Assembly (NCBI GenBank): GCA_037414955.1
Contig: JBBEWH010000086.1
Coordinates: 62,001-126,000, forward strand
DNA length: 64,000 bases
Origin: Phytohabitans sp037414955
GTDB taxonomy: Bacteria > Actinomycetota > Actinomycetes > Mycobacteriales > Micromonosporaceae
Direction: 5' to 3'
Part shown: one piece after another, positions 1-8,282 of the stretch
Layout: every line of letters begins with the position of its first letter
Position numbering within the stretch: position 1 is the stretch's first letter
Notes under the pieces: model-generated
Database searches by the model: none
Told to the model about the DNA's origin: nothing
What the model saw: the letters and a program-made list of their open reading frames with translations, nothing else
Program-made: the position numbers and the translations under genes

Positions 1-566
1 GCCGTCACATTTAGTGACGAGCCGATCGTGGTAGATCGGGCGCCTGGTCAAGGCTTGATGAGTTGCTGACGTTACGGTCCGGACGGAGACGGAATGCAAT
101 CGGCACGGCAGGAAGCGGACCGTCCGGCCGTTGACGTTCGCCGAACGCCGGATCTGTTCCGTCGAGGTCCTTGCCCACCGCTCCGCGTGAGCCGCCAGAA
201 AACCTGCGACCCTAGCCGAGTTCGCTGGGTCGTCCAGGACATGCATCTTTGAACGATACGATGCAGCGTCGCCGTCGAGGACCGCACCGTTGGGTGCGCG
301 CATATCAGCTACGACCGGACATCGTCTGATCGACGATGAGTGACGCACGGTGACGCCCAGGTGGTAGACGTTGCCGCATCTCGGCTCAAGCTGCATGGTG
401 GCCCAGTGACCGATGAGCAGCGCCTGCAGTGCATGCTCGATGAGCTTCGCCGGATGCGCGAGCAATGCCCAGTTCCACCGAGAAGCCGGGGCGCCTTCGC
501 TACTCCCACGCCGTTACCGCACTGCGTTGGATCATCAACGACGTCCTCCGGGACAAGGCGTAGCCG
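1..566. other. Left-edge stretch without a confident gene
   Basis: I see no gene here that I can defend. A coding-like trace on the plus strand begins with an ATG- or GTG-type start near 340 and keeps protein-like composition until about 470. A second frame then reads a short peptide from the ATG at 465 (MPSSTEKPGRLRYSHAVTA and onward) to the TAG ending at 563, directly before the GTG at 567. This could be one small gene with an indel near 470, or a leader peptide for the gene at 567. The minus-strand frame at 72-287 looks like a shadow of GC-rich sequence. Confidence 0.3.
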
Positions 567-1001
567 GTGATCGTCTGGGGCGTCACTACGGCCCACCTCG
601 ATCCCGCCGTGGCCAGGATCTGGCTCGCCGCGGTGCACCAGGCCGCGCGAGAAACCGGCAAACAGGTTCTTGGCGCCGTGCAGCTGCCGGCCGTGGGGCG
701 CAACCACTACCTCATCCGCGTCGGCGCCAACAGTGGACGGCTCAGACTGCTCTTGAACGCGGCCACGACTTTGGTCACGGCGGCCGACGACACAGACCCT
801 CATGCACTCGCACCGGCGTTTCGTGCCGTTCCGCGTCCGGAGCTGTTCACCGCGGTCGGCCTGCATGTCGCCACACCAGCCGACCTCGAACAACCGTTGA
901 CCGATGCGCATCTCACTGACCTGAACGCGACCGAAAGACAGGACATCGGCTACCACCGTCCGGCCCGCGTCGGCGGCACAAGGCCGGGACGATATTACTG
1001 A
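567..1001 (+). CDS. Hypothetical protein
   Basis: A 144-residue protein of unknown function starting at a GTG. I do not recognise a family. The composition is normal for a soluble actinobacterial protein: alternating hydrophobic and charged residues, no membrane segment and no signal peptide. The N-terminus reads VIVWGVTTAHLDPAVARIW. Residues 1-110 look well structured and the last 20 are Arg/Gly-rich and probably disordered. There is no strong Shine-Dalgarno sequence before the GTG. The nearest upstream stop is only a few bases away, so the gene may be translated by coupling to a short peptide ending at 563, or may be the intact end of an older frameshifted gene. Confidence 0.45.
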   Translation: MIVWGVTTAHLDPAVARIWLAAVHQAARETGKQVLGAVQLPAVGRNHYLIRVGANSGRLRLLLNAATTLVTAADDTDPHALAPAFRAVPRPELFTAVGLHVATPADLEQPLTDAHLTDLNATERQDIGYHRPARVGGTRPGRYY

Positions 1002-1165
1002 CTTTCATGAACGGCAGCTGACCGACTATGCTCTTGGCCGGTGGTTTCCCGGCCGCCTCTGGGTCCGCGGGCAGAGCTGCAAGCTCACCGGCTTGGGACG
1101 ATCGTGTTTCCGGCAGATCTTCCAGCCCGATGTCGCGGACTCGCGGGCGCCGAGGAAGGACTGCC

Positions 1166-2668
1166 TTGTCCGATCAGCCACGCCCGCTGCCCGACCGGCC
1201 AAATCTGCGGTATGTCAAGCTTGAGGCGAAACGACGCCTGGCCACTGGGGAGTTTGCGACACTTCACGATGCGCAGCTGGCCATCGCCCGCGAGTACGGA
1301 CTGCAGAGCTGGACCGCGCTCAAGCGACTCATCGACGCCCAGACCACCTCGGTCAGTGGTGCACTCACGCAGCTGAGATGGGTGATCTCACGTTTCGCCG
1401 GCGCCGATTCCCCGGAATGGACGGCCCCGGACGAGGAGGAACTGCGTGGCCACTTCAACGAAGCTTTCCTGACCGCGGTCGGACCGTCCACGGTGGTCTC
1501 TACGATGTCGGATCTTGCTGCGCAACTGCGTGAGGAGCTCATCGTCGCCGCGGAGACGCTGGTGAGCGTGCGCGCGCGGATCGCCGACTTACAGATCGAG
1601 GCGGCGGCCGAGACCAGGCCGCCGCATCGGCTGACCGGCCTGCTCGTCTACCCTGTGCCGGCTCAGGTTACCGACCCGCGTGTGAAGGCGCCGTCCATCC
1701 GCACCTCTGGCCATGTGCCACCGGCGGCGGTCGCGGCGGCGGCGGAGTCCTTCGCCGAGTTGGGGCTGGTCGCACTGGCGATGGCCGGCGCCGCCGGTGA
1801 CGGCGACGCTGGCTGGGCGGCTGCACACGGCTGGGCGAGCCTGGAGCGCGCCGAGGCCTTGCGGACCGATCACCAGTTCCCGGCGTACTCGATCACCAAG
1901 CTCATCACCTCTACCGTGGTGCTGCGGCTGGTCGCCGACGGTCGGCTCAGGCTGGACGACCCGGCCAACCGGCACCTGCGCACGGTCAGACTCGAGGACG
2001 ACACCGTCACGGTACGGGAGCTGCTGACCCACACCGGCGGAGTGCACAGCCCAGGCGAGTTGTTCGCCGACCGGGTGCCGGACCTGATGTCGCTGGTCGG
2101 CCCACGCCTGGCGTGCGGTGGCCCGCGCGGTACCTTCGCCTACAGCAACGGCGGATACGCGATGCTGGGTCAGCTGATCGCCGATGTCACCGAATCCGCC
2201 TACGACCAGGCGGCCACCCGCCTGGTGCTCCAGCCCCTCGGGATGAACAGCTCATCGTTCCCGATCACCTGGCCCAGCACCGACTCGGTGACCGAATACC
2301 TGTTAACTCCCGAGGGACTGTTCGAGCCGGCCCCGAACCAGATGGTCACCCTCCCGGCCGCCGGGGGCCTGTGGACGACCGCCCCCGACCTGGTGACCTT
2401 CGGCCTCACCTGGGCGTCCCTGCTGCCCGATGACCTGGCCAGCGAAGCGCTACGACCCCACGCCGAACGCGACTCCAGCGGCGCGCAGATCGGCTTGGGC
2501 TGGCTACTCCACCAGGCCCAGGACGTCTGCGGACACGCAGGAGGCGGCCCGAACGGCAGCAGCTCCCTGCTCATCCGCCTGAGCACCGGCCAGACCAGCG
2601 TCACGCTGACCAACCGCCTGATCCCGATCGAACCCGTCAACCTCCGCCTGATCAAGCCGATCACCTAA
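1166..2668 (+). CDS. Beta-lactamase-fold serine hydrolase with ankyrin-associated N-terminal module
   Basis: A 500-residue protein of the class C beta-lactamase/penicillin-binding (Beta-lactamase, PF00144) superfamily, expected to act by a serine acyl-enzyme mechanism as an esterase, peptidase or amidase; the substrate cannot be told. The catalytic SxxK motif is SITK at residues 242-245, the YxN motif is YSN at 326-328, and HTGG follows the expected hydrophobic strand near residue 290. The first ~55 residues (LRYVKLEAKRRLATGEFATL) resemble the short N-terminal module often found before ankyrin repeats in actinobacterial proteins. I chose the TTG at 1166 because AGGAAGGA lies 5 nt before it; an ATG at 1028 in the same frame would add a low-complexity 46-residue leader. 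No signal peptide or membrane segment is visible. Confidence 0.8.
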   Translation: MSDQPRPLPDRPNLRYVKLEAKRRLATGEFATLHDAQLAIAREYGLQSWTALKRLIDAQTTSVSGALTQLRWVISRFAGADSPEWTAPDEEELRGHFNEAFLTAVGPSTVVSTMSDLAAQLREELIVAAETLVSVRARIADLQIEAAAETRPPHRLTGLLVYPVPAQVTDPRVKAPSIRTSGHVPPAAVAAAAESFAELGLVALAMAGAAGDGDAGWAAAHGWASLERAEALRTDHQFPAYSITKLITSTVVLRLVADGRLRLDDPANRHLRTVRLEDDTVTVRELLTHTGGVHSPGELFADRVPDLMSLVGPRLACGGPRGTFAYSNGGYAMLGQLIADVTESAYDQAATRLVLQPLGMNSSSFPITWPSTDSVTEYLLTPEGLFEPAPNQMVTLPAAGGLWTTAPDLVTFGLTWASLLPDDLASEALRPHAERDSSGAQIGLGWLLHQAQDVCGHAGGGPNGSSSLLIRLSTGQTSVTLTNRLIPIEPVNLRLIKPIT

Positions 2669-2819
2669 AGCCACCACCCACTCGGTCATCCCAGCCCGCC
2701 GTAACGCACTCAATTCGGCAAATCCGGACGCCCCGGCAGCAGTTACTCGATTAGCTCTATGCGAACCGACCAGGGGTGTGCCAGGCACCCCAGCGTGCCT
2801 GCGGAGCGCCTGGCCAGGC

Positions 2820-3782
2820 TCATGTGGAGGTGGCGAGGACCTCACGCAAGCGGCGGGTAGAGACACCTAGGCGAGCAGCGACCTCGGTGCGAGACAGGTG
2901 AGGTTCGGCTTCGAGGATCTGGCGTGCGAGTTGTCGGGTGGTAGCGGCGGGTCTGCGCTGGGCAGCGGCGGTTTGGCGTCGCGGCGGCCGTATCTGCCGG
3001 TGCGGCTCGGCTGGGACGCGTACTTGTTCCGGTGATCGGGCAGCCATGTCGTCGCGCCGCAGATGCGGAGGTTCCGGCGGAACAACGTTGATGGCCGCCG
3101 CTGGAACGGCGGTTGGCTCCTGCGGCGGAAGGGCTGCCGGTGGAACTTCTGGCTCGGATCGCGGCGACCTCGCGGGGGCCGCGATGGGGAGCGGGTGGGC
3201 TAGACCGCTGCCAGCGCCATCACTCGCCGGAATGCTCCGCGCGACGGTCGGCTCGGTGTGGGAGATGCGCGGGAGATGCGCCGCCGCCGTCGGCGGCATG
3301 TCGATGCCGGCCACCGGCGAAAGTTCCGCCGGAACTTGAGCCGAGGCGGTGGCAGTCGATTCCGCTGCCGGCCGCGCCTCGGCGGCTGGGGGCGGAACTT
3401 CTGCCGGATCTGCAGCCGGAGGGCGGGCGAGCATCTCGACCACCAGCAGGAGGGCGATGGCGGGCCAGGCGGCGACGACGCGGGCGCCAACGCTGGGGTC
3501 GGCGGCGGCGATGTTGGCGCCGATGGAGGCCAGGACGCCGACGGTGAAGGCGAGTCGGGCGGTGGGACGGACGCGGTGGTCGCGACGTTTGTCGTCCACC
3601 ATGACGATGCTGGCGACCACGAGCATGCCGTCGACGCTGATCGGCAGCGCGTACGCGACCTCCGGTCGTTCGCCGAACTTCAGCGCGACGTGGACCATGT
3701 GAGAGTAGGACGACCAGGCCGCGATCGCGGCGACCGCGCCGGCGCAGATGTTGCGTGCTGCCTTGGTCGCGCCGCCGGTCAT
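2820..3782 (-). CDS. DUF2637 membrane protein with C-terminal helix-turn-helix
   Basis: A 320-residue protein. The N-terminal third has about four hydrophobic segments (for example ICAGAVAAIAAWSSYSHMV and MLVVASIVMV), matching DUF2637, a family common in actinobacterial conjugative elements and linked to SpdA/SpdB transfer and spread proteins. Residues ~120-270 are a long Pro/Ala/Glu-rich linker. The last ~40 residues form a helix-turn-helix (LARQILEAEPHLSRTEVAAR, then LGVSTRRLREVL). The ATG at 3782 is preceded by AGGAGG at 7 nt. The gene is divergent from the tra-like operon and shares with it the control region at 3783-4327. A membrane-tethered DNA-binding protein acting in transfer or its regulation is a reasonable inference. 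Confidence 0.75.
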   Translation of the reverse strand: MTGGATKAARNICAGAVAAIAAWSSYSHMVHVALKFGERPEVAYALPISVDGMLVVASIVMVDDKRRDHRVRPTARLAFTVGVLASIGANIAAADPSVGARVVAAWPAIALLLVVEMLARPPAADPAEVPPPAAEARPAAESTATASAQVPAELSPVAGIDMPPTAAAHLPRISHTEPTVARSIPASDGAGSGLAHPLPIAAPARSPRSEPEVPPAALPPQEPTAVPAAAINVVPPEPPHLRRDDMAARSPEQVRVPAEPHRQIRPPRRQTAAAQRRPAATTRQLARQILEAEPHLSRTEVAARLGVSTRRLREVLATST

Positions 3783-4327
3783 GCCGTGACCTCCTGCCGT
3801 GGCTGGTGTGCGCGCTGCCCTGGATCCGGTTCCGGCGGGGCGAGCTCTTTGTGCCCGGTGCAGGCCTGCCAGGACCCGCCAAGGTCAACGTATGTGAGCC
3901 CGGGTGAGGGCCGCAGCCGGCGATGGACTCACATCGGCTCACACGAACTCACACGGCAGGCTCCACGCCACGTGGCGTGGAGCCTGCCGTTCAACGGCAG
4001 TCCGGTCGAACGCCTGTGAGCCAGCTCCAGAGCCTTGGCGTCCATGTCCTCCCATCTGCCCACCCGGTGATGTGGCTGTCCCACCTGAACTCACATCGGC
4101 CAACGCGCCGGTGGCCTGGCGATGTGAGCAATCGATGGTCGCTGGTGGTGGTGCCGTCTCCGTGGCTGTGACACCGCTGGCCTGCGGGTCCGCGCCCGCA
4201 GGTGGCCGGCGCGCCAGAGCTTCGAGGGGTGGTCAGGTGAGACCCGTGTGAGGGCACTGGTGCGTTGATGGGGCTCCCGGGCCGCGTACCGCAGGCGGTA
4301 CGGCCCCTGTCGCGAGAGGAGCTCGAG
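3783..4327. promoter_or_regulatory. Divergent control region with CTCACA/TGTGAG repeats
   Basis: This is the 545-bp gap between the divergent DUF2637 gene and the sigma-like gene. It holds no gene but carries eight copies of a hexamer. CTCACA occurs at 3928, 3938, 3948 and 4090; its complement TGTGAG occurs at 3893, 4015, 4123 and 4247. The three copies at 3928-3953 are exactly 10 bp apart, one helical turn, and run straight into a 38-bp palindrome. The copies at 3928 and 4090 share the longer string CTCACATCGGC. The arrangement fits an operator for a transfer-control regulator or part of an origin of transfer. Which one is not visible from sequence. Confidence 0.55.
3953..3990. repeat. 38-bp perfect palindrome
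   Basis: The arms 3953-3971 and 3972-3990 are exact reverse complements with no loop; the centre reads CCACGTGG. It directly follows three CTCACA repeats. There is no T-tract, so it is more likely a protein-binding site, a cruciform or a transfer-origin element than a simple terminator. Confidence 0.85.
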
Positions 4328-5218
4328 ATGGCGCGAGCATCGCGGGAGTATTCGACGTCGGCGTTGCGGGTGGCGCAGCAGGTGTTCGCGGTCGCGGTGC
4401 AGGAGCCGACGAACCTGTTCCTGCGCCGCGAAAACTTCGCCCAGGAGGTGCGCTGCTCGCTGCCGGCGGGGCGGATCCTGTTGCGCCCGTTGCGGGATCT
4501 GCTGCTGCTCCGGCAAACGCCGCTGGCGGTGCGGGACGCGGTCTGGCGAGAGCTGATAGTGCGGGCCCGCGCGGACCGGTCGTCGTGGCTGGTGGTGGCG
4601 TTGGGGATGGCGATGCCTGGACTGCGCCGGGCGGTGCGCGGCTTGTCGGTGAGCTTCGCCGGTGACCGGGACGATCTGGAGTCCGCGGTCGCGGAGGGGT
4701 TCGTCGCCGAGCTGTACCGGGTGGATGTGGAAGCGGCGGCGTTGTGTGCGCGGTTGTTGCGTGCCGCGCACCGGGCGGGCGTCAAGCAGGTGCACCAGGA
4801 CGCGGCGTTGCCGAGCTCTGTGTGGTCGCAGTTCGCCTCCCGGACGCCTCGGGCGCCGTGGGGGCATCCAGATTTCGTGCTGCTGGAGGCGGTGCGTGTC
4901 GGTGTGCTGTCCCGGCAGGAGGCGTGGCTGATCGGGGTGACACGCCTGGAGGATGTCGGCGTCGGCGAGGTGGCCGCGGTGCTGGGCGAGCGGACGAACA
5001 CGGTGGTGGTTCGCCGTCATCGCGCGGAGCACCGCCTGCGGGAGGCGATCCTCGCCGGAACGGTGGCCTGCCCGTCCGATATGGACGCGACCGCCATCTG
5101 GCTCTCGCCCACCCCGAACCAGACCCCGCTGTGGTCCGCTGTGAGCCCACCGGGCGGTAATCCCCAACTCACAGGGGCGCTCTTCACCGATGCGGGATCA
5201 GCCGGGTTCGACAGGTGA
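4328..5218 (+). CDS. Sigma-70-like helix-turn-helix protein
   Basis: A 296-residue protein whose middle and C-terminal parts look like sigma-factor regions 2 and 4. DDLESAVAEGFVAELYRVD resembles the core-binding helix of region 2, and EVAAVLGERTNTVVVRRHRA is a region-4-type recognition helix. The last ~45 residues are Pro-rich and probably disordered. I chose the ATG at 4328 because GAGAGGAG precedes it at good spacing; in-frame starts at 4265 and 4268 lack this. Proteins of this kind are often the first gene before transfer genes in actinobacterial integrative elements, so it probably controls the operon downstream. It could also be an inactive sigma relative acting as a plain DNA-binding protein. 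Confidence 0.6.
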   Translation: MARASREYSTSALRVAQQVFAVAVQEPTNLFLRRENFAQEVRCSLPAGRILLRPLRDLLLLRQTPLAVRDAVWRELIVRARADRSSWLVVALGMAMPGLRRAVRGLSVSFAGDRDDLESAVAEGFVAELYRVDVEAAALCARLLRAAHRAGVKQVHQDAALPSSVWSQFASRTPRAPWGHPDFVLLEAVRVGVLSRQEAWLIGVTRLEDVGVGEVAAVLGERTNTVVVRRHRAEHRLREAILAGTVACPSDMDATAIWLSPTPNQTPLWSAVSPPGGNPQLTGALFTDAGSAGFDR

Positions 5219-5383
5219 GGTCCCGTCTTGCTCGCGGGGCGGGCGGGCCGGCTGGACGGTCACGCATGCAGCCAACCGCACCGGACGGAAGGGAGCACGG
5301 CTTCCACCCGTCCGCCCCGCGGGCGAGATCTCTTTTCGCCCGTCGCGGCCGACATCTCGCGTCGCGAACCGTGGAGGTGACCC

Positions 5384-5758
5384 ATGTACCGCATCGTCCG
5401 CCGGATCTCGTACGCCACCGTGGTGGTCGCCGTCGTGGCCGGCATCGTCGTGTTGACTGAGGGATCGGCGTGGGCAGCGCCCACCCCGGCACCGGACCCG
5501 GCCGGTCCGGGGCAGGATCCGAGCACCGCGCAGCTGGTGGCGCTGATCGAGCGGGCCCGGAACTGGTTGATGGGGATCGCGTTCACCGTGGCGGCGTTCT
5601 TCGCCACCTGGGGTGCGCTGCGCCGGATAGGTGCCGGCGACGACCCGACGGAGATCGAGAAGAGCAAGTCGGCGTTTCGCAGCGCGTTCATCGGAGCGGC
5701 GTTGGTGGTGCTGGCGCCGATCCTGGTCGCGATCCTCAACTCGATCCTGCGCGGGTGA
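5384..5758 (+). CDS. VirB2/TrbC-like small membrane subunit
   Basis: A 124-residue protein with a signal-like N-terminus (hydrophobic core VVVAVVAGIVVLTEG, likely cleavage after the AWA near residue 32). A Pro-rich mature start follows, then two membrane helices (WLMGIAFTVAAFFATWGAL and FIGAALVVLAPILVAILNSI). Size and topology match the pilin-like subunits (VirB2/TrbC) of type IV secretion systems and the small proteins placed before VirB6-like genes in actinobacterial conjugative elements. GGAGGTGA lies close before the ATG. It begins a run of genes that continues through the channel, PrgI, VirB4 and coupling proteins. Confidence 0.6.
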   Translation: MYRIVRRISYATVVVAVVAGIVVLTEGSAWAAPTPAPDPAGPGQDPSTAQLVALIERARNWLMGIAFTVAAFFATWGALRRIGAGDDPTEIEKSKSAFRSAFIGAALVVLAPILVAILNSILRG

Positions 5759-5806
5759 GCGCCATGCTCGCGACCACAGACGTCACGACGGCGGGCGGGC
5801 CGAGCC

Positions 5807-7369
5807 GTGGTTGACGACATCATCCGCGGTTTGGGCGGCGTGCTGCTCGACGGGCTGACTGCGGTGACCTTGTGGGCGTTGACCTGGGCGCTGGATCTGC
5901 TGTCCGGGTCGATGTTCCGCTCCCCGGACGTGACGGTGCTGCCGCAGGTGATCCACCTGTCCGGGCGGGCACGGTTCGTGGCGAACGCGTGCCTGGTCCT
6001 GGCCGTGATGGTCGCCGGGATCCTGGCGATGGTGCGCGGCGGCGGCGTGCAGGAGCGGTACACCGTCAAGGACCTGCTGCCGCGGCTCGTCGTCGGCTTC
6101 ACGGTGGCGAACTTCTCCACCCCGGTGTTGTCGTTCGTGATCGAGGCGGCGAACGCGGTGACCGCCGCGTTGAGCGCCCAGTTCGGGGCGCAGGACGACG
6201 GGTTCGGGCAGCTGCGACGGGTGATCATGGGTGGGGCGTCGAGCCCGCAGCACGCGATCGTCGTGGTGGTGGTCCGGGAGCTGGCCCTGTTCCTGCTGGT
6301 GGCGTTGCTGTTCACCTGGCTGGGCCGGGTCGCCGTGCTGCTGGTGCTGGCGGGTACGGCGCCGATCGCGTTGGCGTGCCACAGCTTCGAGTTCACCGAG
6401 GTGGTGGCCCGGTTGTGGTGGCGGTCGCTGCTGGGCGCCCTGGCGGTGCAGGTGTTGCAGGCGACCGCGCTGAACATGGCGGTGGGCGTGCTGCTGACGC
6501 CGGGAGCGAACCTGCCCGCGCTGGGGCTGCCGCACGACCCGACCGGGCTGCTGAATCTGCTGATCGCCGTGTTCGTGTTGTGGGTCGTGGTCCGGATCCC
6601 GAAGTGGCTGTCGCGCCATGTGGGTCTGAACCAGAACCGGGCGGCGTCCACGTTGGGCCACATCGTGCGGGTCATCCTGGTGCAGCAGGCGCTGCGCGCC
6701 GCCGGCCTGGTGGTGGGCAGCCGGCGGCTGGCGACCCGGGCAGCCGGGTTGCGCCTCCCGCCGAACCACTTCCATCAGCACGCCGCCGGCCAGCATCTGC
6801 ACCAGCACGTGCACATCCATCCCGGCCGGGACGGCCGCGTCCGCCGCGGCTCCACGGATGGTGAGCCCAGCGCGCGGCGGGCGCACGCCACCGTCGGGCG
6901 CGGCCGGCCGCACGGCGGCCGCCAGCCGCTGGCCCTCGGCCCAGGACCCACGGGTAGGCCCAGCGGCGGCGGCTCGGCTCCCGGTGGCTCGGGTTCGGGC
7001 GGCGGCGGAGCGCGGCGACCGGTACCGACACCGGATGCCATGCCGTTGAAGCGGCCGCGCTGGCAGGCCTACGGGGCGCGCCCGTCCGGGACGGGCTGGC
7101 CGGCCGACCCGCCGCCGCGCCCCGCCGCCGGCCAGGCTCCGCGGGCGTCGGGCACCGGCTGGCCCTCGCGGCCCGCGTCACCCGCTGCCTCTCCGGGGCG
7201 GGCCGGGGCGACGGGTACCGGGTGGCCGGCCGCGCCGCCGGCCAGGCGTCCCGCCGTCGCCGAACCTGCCCAGGCTGGACGGCTCACGCGGCGGCCGACC
7301 GGTACCGGGTGGCCGTCGGTGCCGCGCGCTGTTCCTCGACCACGTCGTGGAGGTCACAGTGGAGGGTGA
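5807..7369 (+). CDS. VirB6/TrbL-like channel protein with His-rich and GTGWP-repeat tail
   Basis: A 520-residue protein. Residues 1-310 hold six to eight hydrophobic segments, including FVANACLVLAVMVAGILAMV and ALFLLVALLFTWLGRVAVLL, as in the polytopic TrbL/VirB6 inner-membrane component of type IV secretion. The tail is odd. A stretch at residues 321-338 has nine histidines (HFHQHAAGQHLHQHVHIH). A disordered Gly/Pro/Arg region then carries four copies of a GTGWP motif at about residues 428, 448, 468 and 497. The GTG start at 5807 overlaps no other gene. The stop at 7369 lies one base before the ATG of the PrgI gene, so the two are probably translationally coupled. The tail may bind metal or a partner protein; this is inference. 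Confidence 0.7.
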   Translation: MVDDIIRGLGGVLLDGLTAVTLWALTWALDLLSGSMFRSPDVTVLPQVIHLSGRARFVANACLVLAVMVAGILAMVRGGGVQERYTVKDLLPRLVVGFTVANFSTPVLSFVIEAANAVTAALSAQFGAQDDGFGQLRRVIMGGASSPQHAIVVVVVRELALFLLVALLFTWLGRVAVLLVLAGTAPIALACHSFEFTEVVARLWWRSLLGALAVQVLQATALNMAVGVLLTPGANLPALGLPHDPTGLLNLLIAVFVLWVVVRIPKWLSRHVGLNQNRAASTLGHIVRVILVQQALRAAGLVVGSRRLATRAAGLRLPPNHFHQHAAGQHLHQHVHIHPGRDGRVRRGSTDGEPSARRAHATVGRGRPHGGRQPLALGPGPTGRPSGGGSAPGGSGSGGGGARRPVPTPDAMPLKRPRWQAYGARPSGTGWPADPPPRPAAGQAPRASGTGWPSRPASPAASPGRAGATGTGWPAAPPARRPAVAEPAQAGRLTRRPTGTGWPSVPRAVPRPRRGGHSGG

Positions 7370-7370
7370 G

Positions 7371-8282
7371 ATGGGTCTGCAGGCGCCGGTGCCGGCGGAC
7401 ATCGACCAGCCGGACCGGATCCTGTTCGGTTTGACGGTGCGGCAGGTGGCGATCCTCGCCGCCGCGGGCGCGGTCCTGTGGGTCGGTTACCAGGCGCTCA
7501 CGCCGCTGGTGTCGCCGCTGTTGGTGGCGGCCGGGATGCTGCCGGTGGCCGCGGTGGTGGCCACGGTCGTCCTGGGGCGCCGCGACGGTGTGTTTCTGGA
7601 CCGGTGGCTGCTGGCCTGGCTACGCACGGCGCGTTCGCCGCGCCGGCTGGTCCCAGCGGCCGGCGGTGGGCGGGCGGCACCATGGTGGGCGCCCGAGGCA
7701 CCGGTCCCGGTGGTGGCGCCGCTGCGGCTTGCGGCGACCGCCGTCGACGAGGACGGCGTGGTCGACCTGCGGGACGGTGGCCGGGTGGCGCTGACCGCGG
7801 TGTCGACGCTGACGTTCGGCATGCGCTCACCGGCCGATCAGGCGGCCCTGCTGGGCGGGTACGCGAGCTGGTTGCACGGCCTAATCGGGCCGGTGCAGAT
7901 CGTGGTGTCCACCCGCGGCGTGGACATGGACGCCTACGCGGTCGAGGTGGAGTCCCGCGTTGACGGGCTGCCGCATCCAGCGTTGGCGCGGGCGGCGTAC
8001 GGGTACGCGCAGTTCCTGCGCTGGCTCGGCGAGCAGCGTGACCCGTTGGTGCGGCGGGTGACCGTCGCCCACAAGGTCGCCGGCGACGGGCGGGTGGCGC
8101 GCCGGCACGCCGAGCACACCGCCCGTGCCCTGTCCGGTCTCGGTGTGGACTCCCGGGTGCTCGATGGCGGCCTGGTCTGTGACGTCCTTGCCGGGGCGTG
8201 CCGGCCGTGGCAGACCCCCACCGATGGCCACGCTCGACCCGGTGCGGTGGTCACCGGCGATGCTGAGCAGGAGCGTGCGTGA
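7371..8282 (+). CDS. PrgI family protein
   Basis: A 303-residue protein of the PrgI family (PF12666). The family signature is VPADIDQPDRILFGLTVRQV near the N-terminus, followed by two membrane helices (VAILAAAGAVLWVGYQAL and a second near residue 55). The remaining two thirds is a soluble domain. PrgI proteins sit next to VirB4 ATPases in Gram-positive type IV secretion and resemble the VirB3 membrane subunit. I chose the ATG at 7371 because GGAGGGTGAG is directly upstream; the GTG at 7347 would overlap the previous gene. The stop overlaps the start of the VirB4 gene. Confidence 0.85.
   Translation: MGLQAPVPADIDQPDRILFGLTVRQVAILAAAGAVLWVGYQALTPLVSPLLVAAGMLPVAAVVATVVLGRRDGVFLDRWLLAWLRTARSPRRLVPAAGGGRAAPWWAPEAPVPVVAPLRLAATAVDEDGVVDLRDGGRVALTAVSTLTFGMRSPADQAALLGGYASWLHGLIGPVQIVVSTRGVDMDAYAVEVESRVDGLPHPALARAAYGYAQFLRWLGEQRDPLVRRVTVAHKVAGDGRVARRHAEHTARALSGLGVDSRVLDGGLVCDVLAGACRPWQTPTDGHARPGAVVTGDAEQERA

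Noticed and set aside
5260..6913. Large minus-strand frames opposite the VirB6-like gene
   Set aside because: Shadows of a hydrophobic plus-strand gene; Thr/Arg/His-rich composition and no start signals.
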